Shown: in pieces, positions 23,201 through 32,155 of the stretch
How the letters are laid out: each line of letters begins with the position of its first letter
Numbering within the stretch: the first letter of the stretch is position 1
Assembly (NCBI GenBank): GCA_037951105.1
Contig: JBAMJV010001821.1
Span: 205,207 to 269,206 of the forward strand
Origin: Echinarachnius parma
Lineage: Eukaryota; Echinodermata; Echinoidea; Clypeasteroida; Echinarachniidae
Reading direction: 5' to 3'
Length of the DNA stretch: 64,000 nt
Program-made: the position numbers and the translations under genes
Notes under the pieces: generated by a model
What the model was told of the DNA's origin: nothing
Seen by the model: only the letters and a program-made list of their open reading frames with translations
Database searches by the model: none

Positions 23201-26200
23201 TGCTTTTTGAAGGTAGCTCTATTTGATATTTCTAAAATTCCCTATGTCTATTAAATAAGTGATCATCTTTTTCAAAGACTAAAAGAAGTTCCCCCTAACT
23301 TTCTAGTTGTACATCAACAACTTTCTAGTACAAATAATCGGCACATAAATAAACAATTACCTTCTGACTCTAAGACCACAGCTCTCTTACGTCTCTCTGC
23401 CTCTACCTGCATCTGCATGGCCTCCCTGACTTTGGACGGGAGCTCGATGTCCTTGATCTCGTATCGTAGACACTTGATGCCCCAGGGTGCCATGGCAGCA
23501 TTATTGATCGCCTCTGAAAATACATGAATAATTATACAAAGGAGGTATAATATACAATATATAATTCATAAAACAAAATAAACAAAAACAGCATTGTTGA
23601 TCGCCTCTGAAAATACATGACTAATTATACAAAGGAGGGATATAATTTCTTAAAACCATAATAAACAAAAACACGGAACGTGGGTTTACATGACATGTAT
23701 CTAGGTAATCTCAAATTTGCAATGCAATGAAATACAAGCCTTTATCTCCTTGATACTGTATTACAAATGCTCTATGTCCCATGGCACCTTAAAGGAACTA
23801 CAGTGTCTAGATGGCCTAATTTTCACAATTCGGCTCTCTATATGTAATTTTTCCCCAAGAAAAAGAATTTGGCAGTCATTTCTCATGAAATCAATCAATT
23901 TTGGGGTAATTAGTAAATATCTAATTGTCCTGGGAACGCCCCTTTTAAATCGCCAAAATGTGACGTCATCTAAAGAACGGACTAATGAACTAAATTCTGT
24001 AGATGACGCGTCATGAGGTAAGCCAATGAATTGTCAATCACGCTGCCGATTCCAGACCCTAAATGTGGGTGGGGCATAAACTGGCTGCTAAGTGAGATTT
24101 GGCATCAGAAAACTAGTCTTAAATCACTACTGTGTTTATTTTCATGGATTTTTTTTCGGCAGACCTATGTTTCAAGTCATCAACTATGGAATAAGTGTCA
24201 AAGTACGTTGTATTCTTTAGGTCCTTTAATAGCAGCCTTGATAAAACGCCCCTGGAAATACAGATCATCCAAGATACAAATATATACAAATACACAGCAA
24301 ATGGGTTTCCCTGAATGCTCATCAATGCATACAAAAATGATGCAGAAATAAAAAGATCAAAATATGTGGAAAAAAAACAAACAAAGGGAATTTCCTGAAT
24401 CCTCTGCGATGAATAATCATCATGCCCCACTGCTTCATGACCCCTTTTTGCGCAAATTTTGGTTGATGTTGAAAATGGACTGTTGGGTAGTAACTGGTTA
24501 TGGTTAAACTTACTTTTTAAACAAAATCACATTCATGTACCCGTAACTTGTGATTTCTTTATTAGAAGATGAAGTCCAGTAATATTTTACCATTCTCGTG
24601 ATCTCGTGTGGTTGGTTCAACCACCTATGTGACAGCATGTAAGCAGATCATTTACATGACTCTAGACTTTTGGGGGCATCAACATTTTCTATAAGCACAT
24701 GTTATAATAATATTAATATTGCTATTAGGATAAATATCTTTTTAACCAAATGATAACTACCAACTATATTGATGTTCAGTGATTCTCTTTCTTTGAAGAC
24801 GTGGTCCAGTGATATTTTACCGATCTCTGATCTTATTCTGGTTTGAGCTAAGCCGTAAAGGGGACCACCAGGCAAAGAACAACACATTATTATGTTTTGG
24901 TACCGTGTTGTGATATCAAATAGATACCCAACATTTTGAAAAGGGTTATGTAATTCATAAACAAAGCAATTAATTTCCACCACTTACGGAACCCCTACTA
25001 TTTCCTGGTTCCATATGGGCCAAACATTTGCGAGTGCGCCAATGCTATTCACGCGTACGTTTGTAGGCAAGAGAATCCCCGGCGATTCGTTCGCTCCGCA
25101 CACATTAGTCGTTGCAATTCAGACCGCATGAACGCATGCTTCAGAATGGTGATGCGTTTTCCAATAATTTTTTTTTCTTTCTGAAAACATATTTTTGTGA
25201 ACTTGATGGAATGGAATACTAAAGATGTTACCTTTCTATAATAAGATTATTATTTTTGGGTGGTGGTACCCTTTAAAAATACTACATGTACCATTTGTAA
25301 TCCCATACATACTGTACATATAATCATTAACTTAACCCTATCTTAACCCGTTGAGGACTGGTCCAGAAATATTTCGGGCTTGAGTCTATGGAGAATGCGT
25401 GTTATACCAAAATCAATTCGTCCTCAACGGGTTAACTAGGCTATTTGAGACCAGGTTTTTACTGGGGGGGGGGTCAATTTGACCCCCCTCTAACATCTCG
25501 GAGACCGCTCGTCCGATTCACGCGAAATTTTGCATGGAGGTACATTGAAGTGTTAGCGACGCGTTCATGTTTTCGTTTAATCGATCCAATGTTAAATATG
25601 CAAATTATACGCATATTAATTAGCAAAAAATGCTAATTTTATGCAAAAATCCTCTTTTTGTCTGTAAATCACTAAATATTGCTCAGAATATGCTGATTTT
25701 GTACATGAATATTCTCTATGACTTAATTAACAGGTTTTCAACATTTTTTAATGTGTTTCTTTGTTTTTGGAATTTCTTATGTATTTCTTTGTTTTTTCGA
25801 CTTATGTTTTTTTATTGTTTTTTCCAATGGAAATAATTATTGACCATTATCCAACCATTTTTAGCCAAAAAATACATAATTGCAGTGATTAGAATGAAAA
25901 ATAATGAAGATTTTGTCTTTTCTAGGAAAAAAATCAATTTCCATAGGATTTGTACACAAATCACAAAATTTAGCGATTTTTGGGCCGACGCTCACTTACA
26001 AAAGGTCACGTGACTTTAGAACGGTATATCCGGTCGTCGCAAATTTGGTCTAAAAGTTGCGCAAGACTTCAATGAAAAAACTCATGAAGTCACGCGGCAA
26101 TATCTGCGCGCGTTGCGGAATTATCGCGCAAAAAGTCGAGGGGGGGGTCAAATTGACCCCCCCCCCCCCCCCCCCCCCCCAAGTTAAGATAGGGTTAAAG

Positions 26201-29200
26201 CTTCTTTTGACCTTATCACACTCAAAGTCATTGTACCTACCAACTATATTGATGTTTAGCGATTCTCTTTCTTTGAAGACTTGGTCCAGTGATATTTTAC
26301 CAATCTCCGACCTCATGGTTGTTTGAGCCAACTGGGTGACGGCATACTCTGGATCTTCTACTCCGTAACTTGCCTGCATGGAAGATCATAATGGAATAGG
26401 AAAAATAATGTAGGTTGTATAATATGATACAATAATGAAATTAGTGAAATACATAAACAAAGATGAGGGCCATTTAGAAGGCTTAACCCATTCAGGAATG
26501 GTCCCAAAAATATTTGCGCTGAGGTCAATGGAAAATACATCTTATAAGCAAAATCAATGGGTGGAATTCACAAAGGAGGTTTGTAGGAGGTTTGTACAAA
26601 CCATGGTTTGACCAAGGTTTACATCTATGGAATGCCATTTGCAAACTGATGGAGAAGGAGTGTAAACTCCATACTTGTTAACAATGTTGATTTACAATTT
26701 ACGGTATGCGAGCAGCATTCCATAGATGTAAACCATCGTCAAACCATGGTTTGTACAAACCTCCTACAAACCTCCTTTGTGAATTCCACCCAATCAGTCT
26801 TGAACGGGTTAAAAAGTAACACCCCCAAATTACAAATAGTTTGTATATCATCCCTGATGGAAATTTTTAGCTTGAAAATGAGTGAACACAACAAACAGAG
26901 TAAGAGTTAAAGATTAAAAACAAAATAAAATAATGTACAGGGCTACGACCAACAATTTATCATTTCATAAGAAGCTTAAATTGTTATCATGTAGATAAAA
27001 GCTTTAATCATAAAGGCCAGAATTTTCACCATTGACACAACCTTATTCCGGACTATAAAGACCAGATACCAGATACCTGTGAAATCACCATATCACACCT
27101 GTGAAATGAACTAGCCCATTGACAGTTGTCATTTGCCACTGGAGACAATCTAATTGTTTCTTTTCATTATCCAATCAATTCCTCTATTTCTACTTAGGCA
27201 TCATGTTCCTGGATGATCCAGGAAGCGATAAAACAAGTGACCGACTATACTTATTACTATGAATTGAATTTCAAGTGACCTTTTGTCCAGATGGCATCTG
27301 GACTTAACCCTATCCTAACTGGGGTGGTGGGGGGGGGGGGGGGTCAATTTGACCCCCCCCCCCCCCACTTTTAGCGCGACAATTCCGCAACGCGCGCAGA
27401 TATTGCCGCGCGACTTCATGAGTTTTTTAATTTAAGTCTTGCGCAACTTTTGAGACCAAATTTGCGACGACCAGATATACCGTTCTAAAGTCACGTGACC
27501 TTTCGTAAGTGATCTTCGGCCCCAAAATCGCTAAATTTTGTGATTTGTGTACAAATCCTATGGAAATTGATTTTTTCCTAGAATACACAAAACTTTTCAT
27601 TTCTTAGGGGGGGGGGGGGGGTCAAATTGACCCCCCCCCCCCCCCCCCCCCCCCAGTAAAAACCTGGTCTGAAATAGCCCAGTTAGAATAGGGTTAAGGT
27701 CGCTCAAAATTCAAATCATAGTATAGTCAGTCACTCACTTGATGCCTAGGCAGACCTAGAGGGATTGATTGGACACAGAACTTATTAAGAATATCTCCAG
27801 TAGCATATGACAGCCATCAATAGGCTTGTGAAATTCAACTGGTGTGGTAATTTCTTGGTTTTTTTACCCCGGACTGAAGTTGTGCCACTGACGAGAATTT
27901 GGGCCAATGAATTAATCCGCTTCCACTGCTAGAAATCATACAGTAAAATTCAAGGAGAATGGAGAACACAGGATCTCACCTTGTAAGGATCTATCACTCT
28001 TAGGTATAGAACCCCATCTATTCGTAGAGTAACGTTATCTGTTGGGTTAAATAAAATAGTATTTATTAGACACAAAACAACAAGTAATATTTAAATATTG
28101 AATGCCATTATCCGAGTGATTGATATATAAACATACACTTTCATGTTCTAACAAACTTCCGTTTTATATTCATGACCTAAATAATGATACACAACTTACA
28201 CAAGCAACACTTAATGTGCAAAATACTCAAATCAAGTGAATGAAGAGCACAGCTGTTTTGATAAAATTATTTTATATTAAGCATCTGTCTTTGTACAATG
28301 AACACAGTATACATACTCAGTGAGAAATAATTCAAAGTAATTTCATAGTCAGATGATTTTCCTTGCATACAGGAACCTGGTGGGCTTTGTACAGAGTCTA
28401 TCTTAAAGAAATTTTAAAATCTCAAAGGTAAGTGAGTGGGAGTGGTTTATTAACACATTCAGGACTAAACAATTTTGCTATAACATGTATTCTCCATAGA
28501 CCCCAGCCAGAGTATTTTTGGGACCAGTCCTGAATGGGTTAAAATTCACACCTACCATTGGTTACAGCACTCTGCTCTGGAATGTCAATGGCTATTTCCT
28601 TCAGACTCTGCACGTACTTGATTCTATCCAGGACAGGGATGAGTAAATTCAAGCCCTGTTTAATAAAAGAAAACCTGCAAATTATTACTCAAACTTGGAG
28701 AGGGAAAATAAACAAAACAGTAAAAGAAAGGACTGATTACAATCGAAACATGACTTATTCATGAGCTAATGAACTAATCAAAGAGCACCTCAAGATTATC
28801 ATTAACATGTATGAACAATATTTAACTTTAATTTTCTACATGTACAGTATAGAGTACAGAAGCCATGACGTCATAAAAACACTTTTTTAGAATTTTCAAA
28901 TTTTGACTTCATTTTCAGAAAGAGCATAACAAATAATGTCCAAATACCGAAAATCAAAGGAATAGGTTACGTATTGGCTGAGATATGCCAATCCGAATGA
29001 ATTTTACTTCAATGGGCAATCAGTGTTATAATGCACTGGTTCCTAAATTTAGGAACCAGTGCACTATAACACTGAAAAAACACAAAAAAATCATTCGGAT
29101 GGGAATATCTCGGCCAATACGTAACCTATTCCTTTGATTTTGGGTATTTGGACATTATTTGTTATACTCTTTCTGAAAATGAAGTCCAAATTTGAAAATT

Positions 29201-30403
29201 CAAAAAAAAAATGTTATGACATCATTTATGACATCACACTTCACCACTCTATATAGGTAAGTTGAAAGAGCCTTGCAAACATTTAATTTACATATTTGAA
29301 ATAATTTGATAAACTTCTTATTAAATGTTATTCAGATCTGCATTATATAAATGTCATTATATACAACACAAAGTTTTAAATATCAGATTGAATGAATTCA
29401 TATTGTTCATATTGATGATACAAGTAACCTGTTCCAGACCAGCCCAAGTATTTTTACTAGGAAAAGTCTGGAAAGTTACAAACTATAGAGATATGAGTGG
29501 ACTTACCGGCTGCAAGACTTTGTGGAATCTACCCATCCGCTCCACAACCCATGCCTCCTGCTGAGGCACAAACAGAATCACTGTATTCACAGCTCCGCTT
29601 GAAAGACATCGAACCTGTTGGCCTGCCAAGCACTGGGGAAGCCTCTGGAAAAACAAAATATAAAGAGATGTCACTTTATTTCAGGTATCATCATTCATTA
29701 TCATTATCATTAATCAATTTTGCTAATTTTGCTAAAATTTCGCTAATTTTGTTGTATTTAAAACGCAACCGTTGCGAAACTTTTTGCACACAGCGTTCAA
29801 ATGGTGGGTACGCATACAGTGACCAGTCGGGTCGCCCCGTTACATACTGGCCTCCATACCAAGTCACCCCCTAGGGTTGCTGAAAAGTGTTTTAAATACA
29901 ACAAAATTAGCGTCAAAAAGACATGTCATGTAGTTGGGCAAACTAGATCGGTGAGTTTATGTATCATAGTTGCCCGAGATATATTGATATTTCTGTAATA
30001 ACAAGCGCAAAACCCATTACCGTAAAACTCCGTGTATAAGACGCACCCGTGTATAAAACGCACCCCGAACTTTCACAGCAAAAAAAAAAAAAAAAAAATT
30101 ATTATTATTATTATTTTTTTTGGACACCCTGTATTTAAAAAAAAAGACCCTGAAGTGCTGTTGGAATGCTTAGACCACTGGTCTAGTGATTAATTTGGCG
30201 TAACCTTTCAGAAACACATGGGACTAAGCTCAAAATCGGCGCGAATAATTTTGTAAAAGGAGAGGTAATCAGTTTTAAATGAAAGCATACCCATACAAGA
30301 TTACCTTGGGCTTATTAATATGGATATATGTTGCTTTGGTATTCATTTATAAATATATTCCCAAAATATGTTTTTTGGGATCATTTTCCAAAGAAAAAAA
30401 AAC

Positions 30404-30439
<36 letters not shown>

Positions 30440-31905
30440 CGATCCGATCTTCCGATTTTTTCTGCATGATCGGAAATTGGCAAAAACGGTCCGATCATGT
30501 ATGATCGGATCGTGATCGGATCGTGATCGGCATGCCGATCCGATGATCGGTTACAGCACTACTTGACGGTGGATTAAAATTATGATTTTTCCCTATATTC
30601 CGCTAAAAATCAGTGATTTATGCGCCTCCTCGACTTCTCTCCGTGTGTTAGCGGGACTCCGCACAGATTTTGAATGAAAAATGATTGCTATGGCCGCCGA
30701 TGCGTATGGCGAACAGCGCCATGCGATACACATGAAACTATTACAGCGCATATTCATGTGTATCGCATGGCGCCGTTCGCCGTACGCATCGGCGGCCATC
30801 GCAATCATCTTTCGTTCAAAATCTGTGCCGGGTCCCGCTAACACACGGAGTCGAGTCGAGGAGGCGCATAAATCACTGATTTTTAGCGGAATATAGGGAA
30901 AAGTCATAATTTTAATCCACCGTCAAGTTGGATCACATATTGCCTGGATCACATATCGGTGGTAAGTACCGTATCATATGTATAATTTTAAGCACAATTA
31001 GCTTGCACACAAAAACTTCATTTTCGGTCCTGTATTAGGAAGATCTAGAAGTAACGCTAGCGCGAAGCCCTGCTAAGTATGGTATCGAGTCCTATTGCCG
31101 CGCCGGACACCAATACTAGTATAGTTTGACGGCACATAACAAACAATTGATGCATAAAATCAAAGTGGAAATTATACGAGCAGCTGCATAAACTCATAAA
31201 GAACACATTTGATGTAAAGTATCTTCAAGAATTTACCAATTTTTCTCCAAATCAACTTTCTTGTATTTTTTGTAAACCCTTCCAAAAAAGAAGCCTCTTC
31301 GTCTTCCTGATGCAAAATTTTGTGTTGTATTAACCGAACGTGAATGTTTTGCATGGGAATGTCATGTGCGCGCTGCCACTGATGCGCGGCAAAACGCACG
31401 CCTCAGGACGCTTATTTTCTTCGGGAAATGGTGGAAAATGTTTGCTAAACATCCATTTATTATCCTCCGTTAATCATGTTATTGTAATGTAAATGCAGAC
31501 TTTCAAATTCAACTTTCAAAATTTGAACGTTTTTCCTGTGAATTTGCATGCATTTGCATGTCCGGAAATACAACCCGTTCGGTAATGCAACCCCCTGCTA
31601 TACTATTTAGTAAGATTTAGTTTGGCTAAGCCTAAGCCGAAGCTTGGCCTTGCCCTTGGCCTTGGCTTGGGCTTGGCTTGGCTAAGAAATAAGCAGCTGC
31701 AGCTCGGCGCGCCGCCACGGCTTCAGGCAGCTGCTAGCTGGTCGGCCAGGCCTGGCCGGTTACGCCACCCAGGAACCGCTCTACAATCTGCCAGTGCGAG
31801 ACACTCACAAAAAGACATTACTTTGAATCAACTGAACAAAATAATCACCTGAACACCGGTCTGTAAAACCCGCCCAGTTCCATTTCGAATAAGTGAGGAA
31901 AACAT
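16978..31905 (-). CDS. STOML2: Stomatin-like protein 2, mitochondrial (SPFH/band 7 family)
   Basis: Nine exons on the minus strand: 31849-31905, 29507-29644, 28556-28655, 27980-28038, 26241-26373, 23361-23513, 21776-21954, 19326-19454 and 16978-17205. They sum to 1176 nt (391 aa plus stop) with every junction in frame and GT-AG. The Arg-rich N-terminus (MFSSLIRNGTGRVLQ) looks like a mitochondrial presequence. Residues 35-210 are SPFH/band 7 (VILFVPQQEAWVVERMGRFH; LAQTTMRSEIGKISLDQVF). A charged coiled-coil segment follows, then LVVAEQYVAAFSKLAK. Known STOML2 is an inner-membrane scaffold that binds cardiolipin and prohibitin and supports membrane proteases and respiratory complexes. Vertebrate proteins are about 356 aa; the C-terminal tail here is longer. 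It is convergent with FASTKD and divergent from SMN. Three exons have decayed partial copies beside them. Confidence 0.95.
17989..18815. mobile_element. piggyBac-like TTAA MITE with G/C-tract hairpins, P1
   Basis: The ends TTAACCCTAATCCCACTGG and CCAGTGGGATTAGGGTTAA are inverted. Just inside each end, a long G-run, a core CCATTTTGG or CCAAAATGG, and a long C-run form a second palindrome. TTAA duplication plus a CCCTA start matches piggyBac-type ends. Confidence 0.87.
18877..19204. mobile_element. Foldback MITE, TGTGACCGGCTATAGC family, copy 3
   Basis: The left end ATATGTGACCGGCTATAGC and right end GCTATAGCGGGTCACATAT are inverse. The inner arms share ACCAATTAG-type and CATAGGTCTTATACAC blocks. 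Confidence 0.8.
19326..19454 (-). CDS. STOML2: STOML2 exon 8, intact copy
   Basis: Reads DGQNAANLVVAEQYVAAFSK, then LAKTTNTVLLPSNTGDISSM and VGQ, with donor GTAAGT. Phase 0 at both ends. Decayed head copies lie upstream in the transcript (19530-20160). Confidence 0.95.
19530..20165 (-). pseudogene. Decayed tandem copies of the STOML2 exon 8 head
   Basis: Three copies with exon-like CTTGGC(T/A)(A/T)G...GCATTCTGACC blocks end at acceptor-equivalent positions near 19667, 19825 and 20067. A further fragment lies near 20130-20165. They carry the same intronic flank (AACAAAACAATAGGAGTAG-like). The intact exon is the last copy in transcript order. None keeps an open frame. Confidence 0.85.
20895..21640 (+). 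repeat. About 150-bp core tandem repeats with TGACCT motifs
   Basis: Five units with the boundary GATAACGCGATCACGAGCTA. Each has ATAATGAGCTCTGTGACC, one to three TGACCTT repeats, CATGACCCCAAAATCTAATC, and ACATGTACCAAGTTTGGTC. Units 2-5 are nearly identical. Confidence 0.92.
21645..21716. repeat. (GTAC/GGAC)n microsatellite
   Basis: ACGTACGGACGT-type tetranucleotide repeats between the core repeats and the CCGGAGGCAT end of the element. It is translatable on both strands, which explains the ORFs there. Confidence 0.9.
21776..21954 (-). CDS. STOML2: STOML2 exon 7
   Basis: Reads GIREYEINVAEGKKSATILA, then SEAKKLEEINQADGEASATV and AKAKARAEALSRIAESMAAK, with donor GTACAA. The helical, Ala/Glu/Lys-rich sequence is consistent with a coiled coil. 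Confidence 0.94.
22256..22818. mobile_element. TTAA-flanked MITE, GGGATAGTTGAG family
   Basis: The ends TTAAAGGGATAGTTGAG and CTCAACTATCCCTTTAA are inverted. Further copies: 33865-34440, 36533-37838 (with a nested element), 50242-50776 and 56766-57282. The inner sequence includes CGGTTCAGAGACGGCTGAAATATCC. Confidence 0.88.
22962..23232 (-). pseudogene. Two partial tandem copies of the STOML2 exon 6 tail
   Basis: Copies at about 22962-23062 and 23126-23232 carry the exon end (CTTAGAGTCAGAAG on minus) and the donor GTAATT unchanged, with about 70 bp of exon. They then break off. Together with the intact exon tail this makes three donors in tandem. A small extra copy of the exon 6 head (GATCGCCTCTGAAAATACATG) is at 23600. 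Confidence 0.9.
23361..23513 (-). CDS. STOML2: STOML2 exon 6, intact copy
   Basis: Reads EAINNAAMAPWGIKCLRYEI, then KDIELPSKVREAMQMQVEAE and RRKRAVVLESE, with donor GTAATT. It is the end of the SPFH domain and the start of the coiled coil. Two partial tail copies with donors follow. Confidence 0.95.
24551..24852 (-). pseudogene. Two partial tandem copies of STOML2 exon 5
   Basis: The copy at 24761-24852 still reads LAQTRIRSEIGKISLDHVFK, then ERESLNINIVG, and keeps GTAGTT at the donor position. Its upstream part is cut off by a TTAA MITE at 24855. A more decayed copy lies at 24551-24652. Confidence 0.88.
24855..25275. mobile_element. GGGGACCACCAGGC-family MITE in exon 5 copy
   Basis: Starts GTAAAGGGGACCACC (TTAA mutated to GTAA) and ends GTGGTACCCTTTAA. 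It truncates the second copy of STOML2 exon 5. Confidence 0.82.
25332..26198. mobile_element. piggyBac-like TTAA MITE with G/C-tract hairpins, P2
   Basis: The ends TTAACCCTATCTTAAC and GTTAAGATAGGGTTAA are inverted. Subterminal palindromes consist of G-run, TCAATTTGA or TCAAATTGA, C-run. A 93-bp TTAA MITE is inserted near the left end. The interior resembles P3 and P5 (GCGCGCGTTGCGGAATTATC-type block). The right end is 43 bp from the donor of STOML2 exon 5. Confidence 0.87.
25343..25435. mobile_element. 93-bp TTAA MITE, copy 2
   Basis: The ends TTAACCCGTTGAGGACTGG and CGTCCTCAACGGGTTAA enclose TCTATGGAGAATGCGTG. Exactly 93 bp including both TTAA copies. Inserted in P2. Confidence 0.85.
26241..26373 (-). 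CDS. STOML2: STOML2 exon 5, intact copy
   Basis: Reads ASYGVEDPEYAVTQLAQTTM, then RSEIGKISLDQVFKERESLN and INIV, with donor GTAGGT, phase 1. Two decayed partial copies lie downstream in the transcript. Confidence 0.95.
26483..26812. mobile_element. 93-bp-family TTAA MITE, copy 3, with nested foldback
   Basis: The ends TTAACCCATTCAGGAATGG and CAGTCTTGAACGGGTTAA belong to the 93-bp family. The centre is interrupted by the GGAATTCAC foldback at 26559-26791. Confidence 0.83.
26559..26791. mobile_element. Foldback MITE with GGGTGGAATTCAC ends
   Basis: The left arm GGGTGGAATTCACAAAGGAG and its inverse CTCCTTTGTGAATTCCACCC match over about 75 bp, including GTTTGTACAAACCATGGTTT and CATCTATGGAATGCC. 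It is better preserved than the copy at 11071. Confidence 0.88.
27304..27697. mobile_element. piggyBac-like TTAA MITE with G/C-tract hairpins, P3
   Basis: The ends TTAACCCTATCCTAACTGG and CCAGTTAGAATAGGGTTAA are inverted, with a G-run/TCAA(T/A)TTGA/C-run hairpin at both ends. It is a shorter internal-deletion relative of P2 and P5. Located in STOML2 intron 4. Confidence 0.87.
27980..28038 (-). CDS. STOML2: STOML2 exon 4
   Basis: Reads D/NVTLRIDGVLYLRVIDPYK, with donor GTGAGA. It ends in phase 0. Confidence 0.93.
28450..28542. mobile_element. 93-bp TTAA MITE, copy 4
   Basis: The ends TTAACACATTCAGGACT and AGTCCTGAATGGGTTAA. Exactly 93 bp. Its right end is 13 bp from the donor of STOML2 exon 3. 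Confidence 0.85.
28556..28655 (-). CDS. STOML2: STOML2 exon 3
   Basis: Reads GLNLLIPVLDRIKYVQSLKE, then IAIDIPEQSAVTN, ending in phase 1 at donor GTAGGT. A 93-bp TTAA MITE begins 13 bp into the following intron. Confidence 0.95.
28864..29228. repeat. 365-bp foldback in STOML2 intron 2
   Basis: The arms share GAAAATCAAAGGAATAGG, TACGTATTGGC(T/C)GAGATAT and TTTTCAGAAAGAG in inverse order. The centre is a near-perfect palindrome of about 42 bp around GGTTCCTAAATTTAGGAACC. A nonautonomous foldback transposon is likely; the family is not recognised. Confidence 0.85.
29507..29644 (-). CDS. STOML2: STOML2 exon 2
   Basis: Acceptor TTTTCCAG, donor GTAAGT. It encodes residues 20-65, including NTVILFVPQQEAWVVERMGR, the highly conserved start of the band 7 domain. 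Phase 0 at both ends. Confidence 0.95.
30018..30160. mobile_element. TACCGTAAAAC-family MITE fragment
   Basis: TACCGTAAAACTCCGTGTAT plus AAGACGCACC matches the end of the full element at 49155-49801, followed by an AT-rich run. The other end is missing. Confidence 0.75.
30180..30560. mobile_element. hAT-like GATCGG-rich element, single arm
   Basis: Matches one arm of the large palindrome at 38187-38888, from the central GGCGTAACCTTTCAGAAACA through a poly-T tract and GATCGG repeats to GGTTACAGCACT. It abuts the next foldback at 30561. Confidence 0.8.
30561..30928. mobile_element. 368-bp near-perfect foldback element in STOML2 intron 1
   Basis: The ends ACTTGACGGTGGATTAAAAT and ATTTTAATCCACCGTCAAGT are inverse. 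The arms pair almost throughout, with only a short loop near 30745. Both strands carry nearly the same ORF because the element is palindromic. Family not recognised. Confidence 0.88.
31849..31905 (-). CDS. STOML2: STOML2 exon 1 (mitochondrial presequence)
   Basis: Reverse complement reads MFSSLIRNGTGRVLQTGVQ, then donor GTGATT. Nineteen codons, phase 0. It is basic and has no acidic residues, as in a matrix-targeting presequence. It joins RLPQCLAGQQVRCLSS in exon 2. Confidence 0.85.
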
Positions 31906-32113
31906 TGTTATATTTGTCCCACAATGGTGGCTGATCTGATTTGTGATTCTCAAAATCTTACGAAATTACAAGACTTCTTTCGTAAGGAGCGTCCACCAAC
32001 ATAACACACATGTGTATAGTGCAATATTCAAAGGCAGTTTTTGATTGGTTTATTTTCTTCAGTCGAAAAACATCTGTCCAATCAGAGTTATCGTTATATA
32101 ATCACTTACAATC
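31906..32113. promoter_or_regulatory. Bidirectional STOML2/SMN promoter region
   Basis: 208 bp separate the two divergent start codons. Two CCAAT boxes in opposite orientation lie at 32044-32048 (ATTGG) and 32078-32082 (CCAAT), 34 bp apart, which fits NF-Y binding at a TATA-less housekeeping promoter. Transcription starts cannot be located from sequence alone. Confidence 0.7.
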
Positions 32114-32155
32114 ATGGCTGAAAGTGCAGGCGATATCGTTTTTCGGGTAGATCAG
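32114..32155 (+). CDS. SMN1: SMN exon 1
   Basis: ATG in context ATCATGGCT. It reads [14 protein letters not shown], then donor GTTGGT. Fourteen codons, phase 0. Confidence 0.85.

Noticed and set aside
24767..24852. Second functional STOML2 exon 5 (mutually exclusive exon)
   Set aside because: It is open and has a donor, but the 5' third and acceptor are gone, replaced by a MITE. It cannot be spliced in frame as it stands.
30593..30907. Overlapping ORFs on both strands with the same sequence
   Set aside because: They result from the near-perfect palindrome of the foldback element.
32095..32100. TATATA before the SMN start codon
   Set aside because: It lies only 14-19 nt upstream of the ATG, too close to place a normal transcription start.
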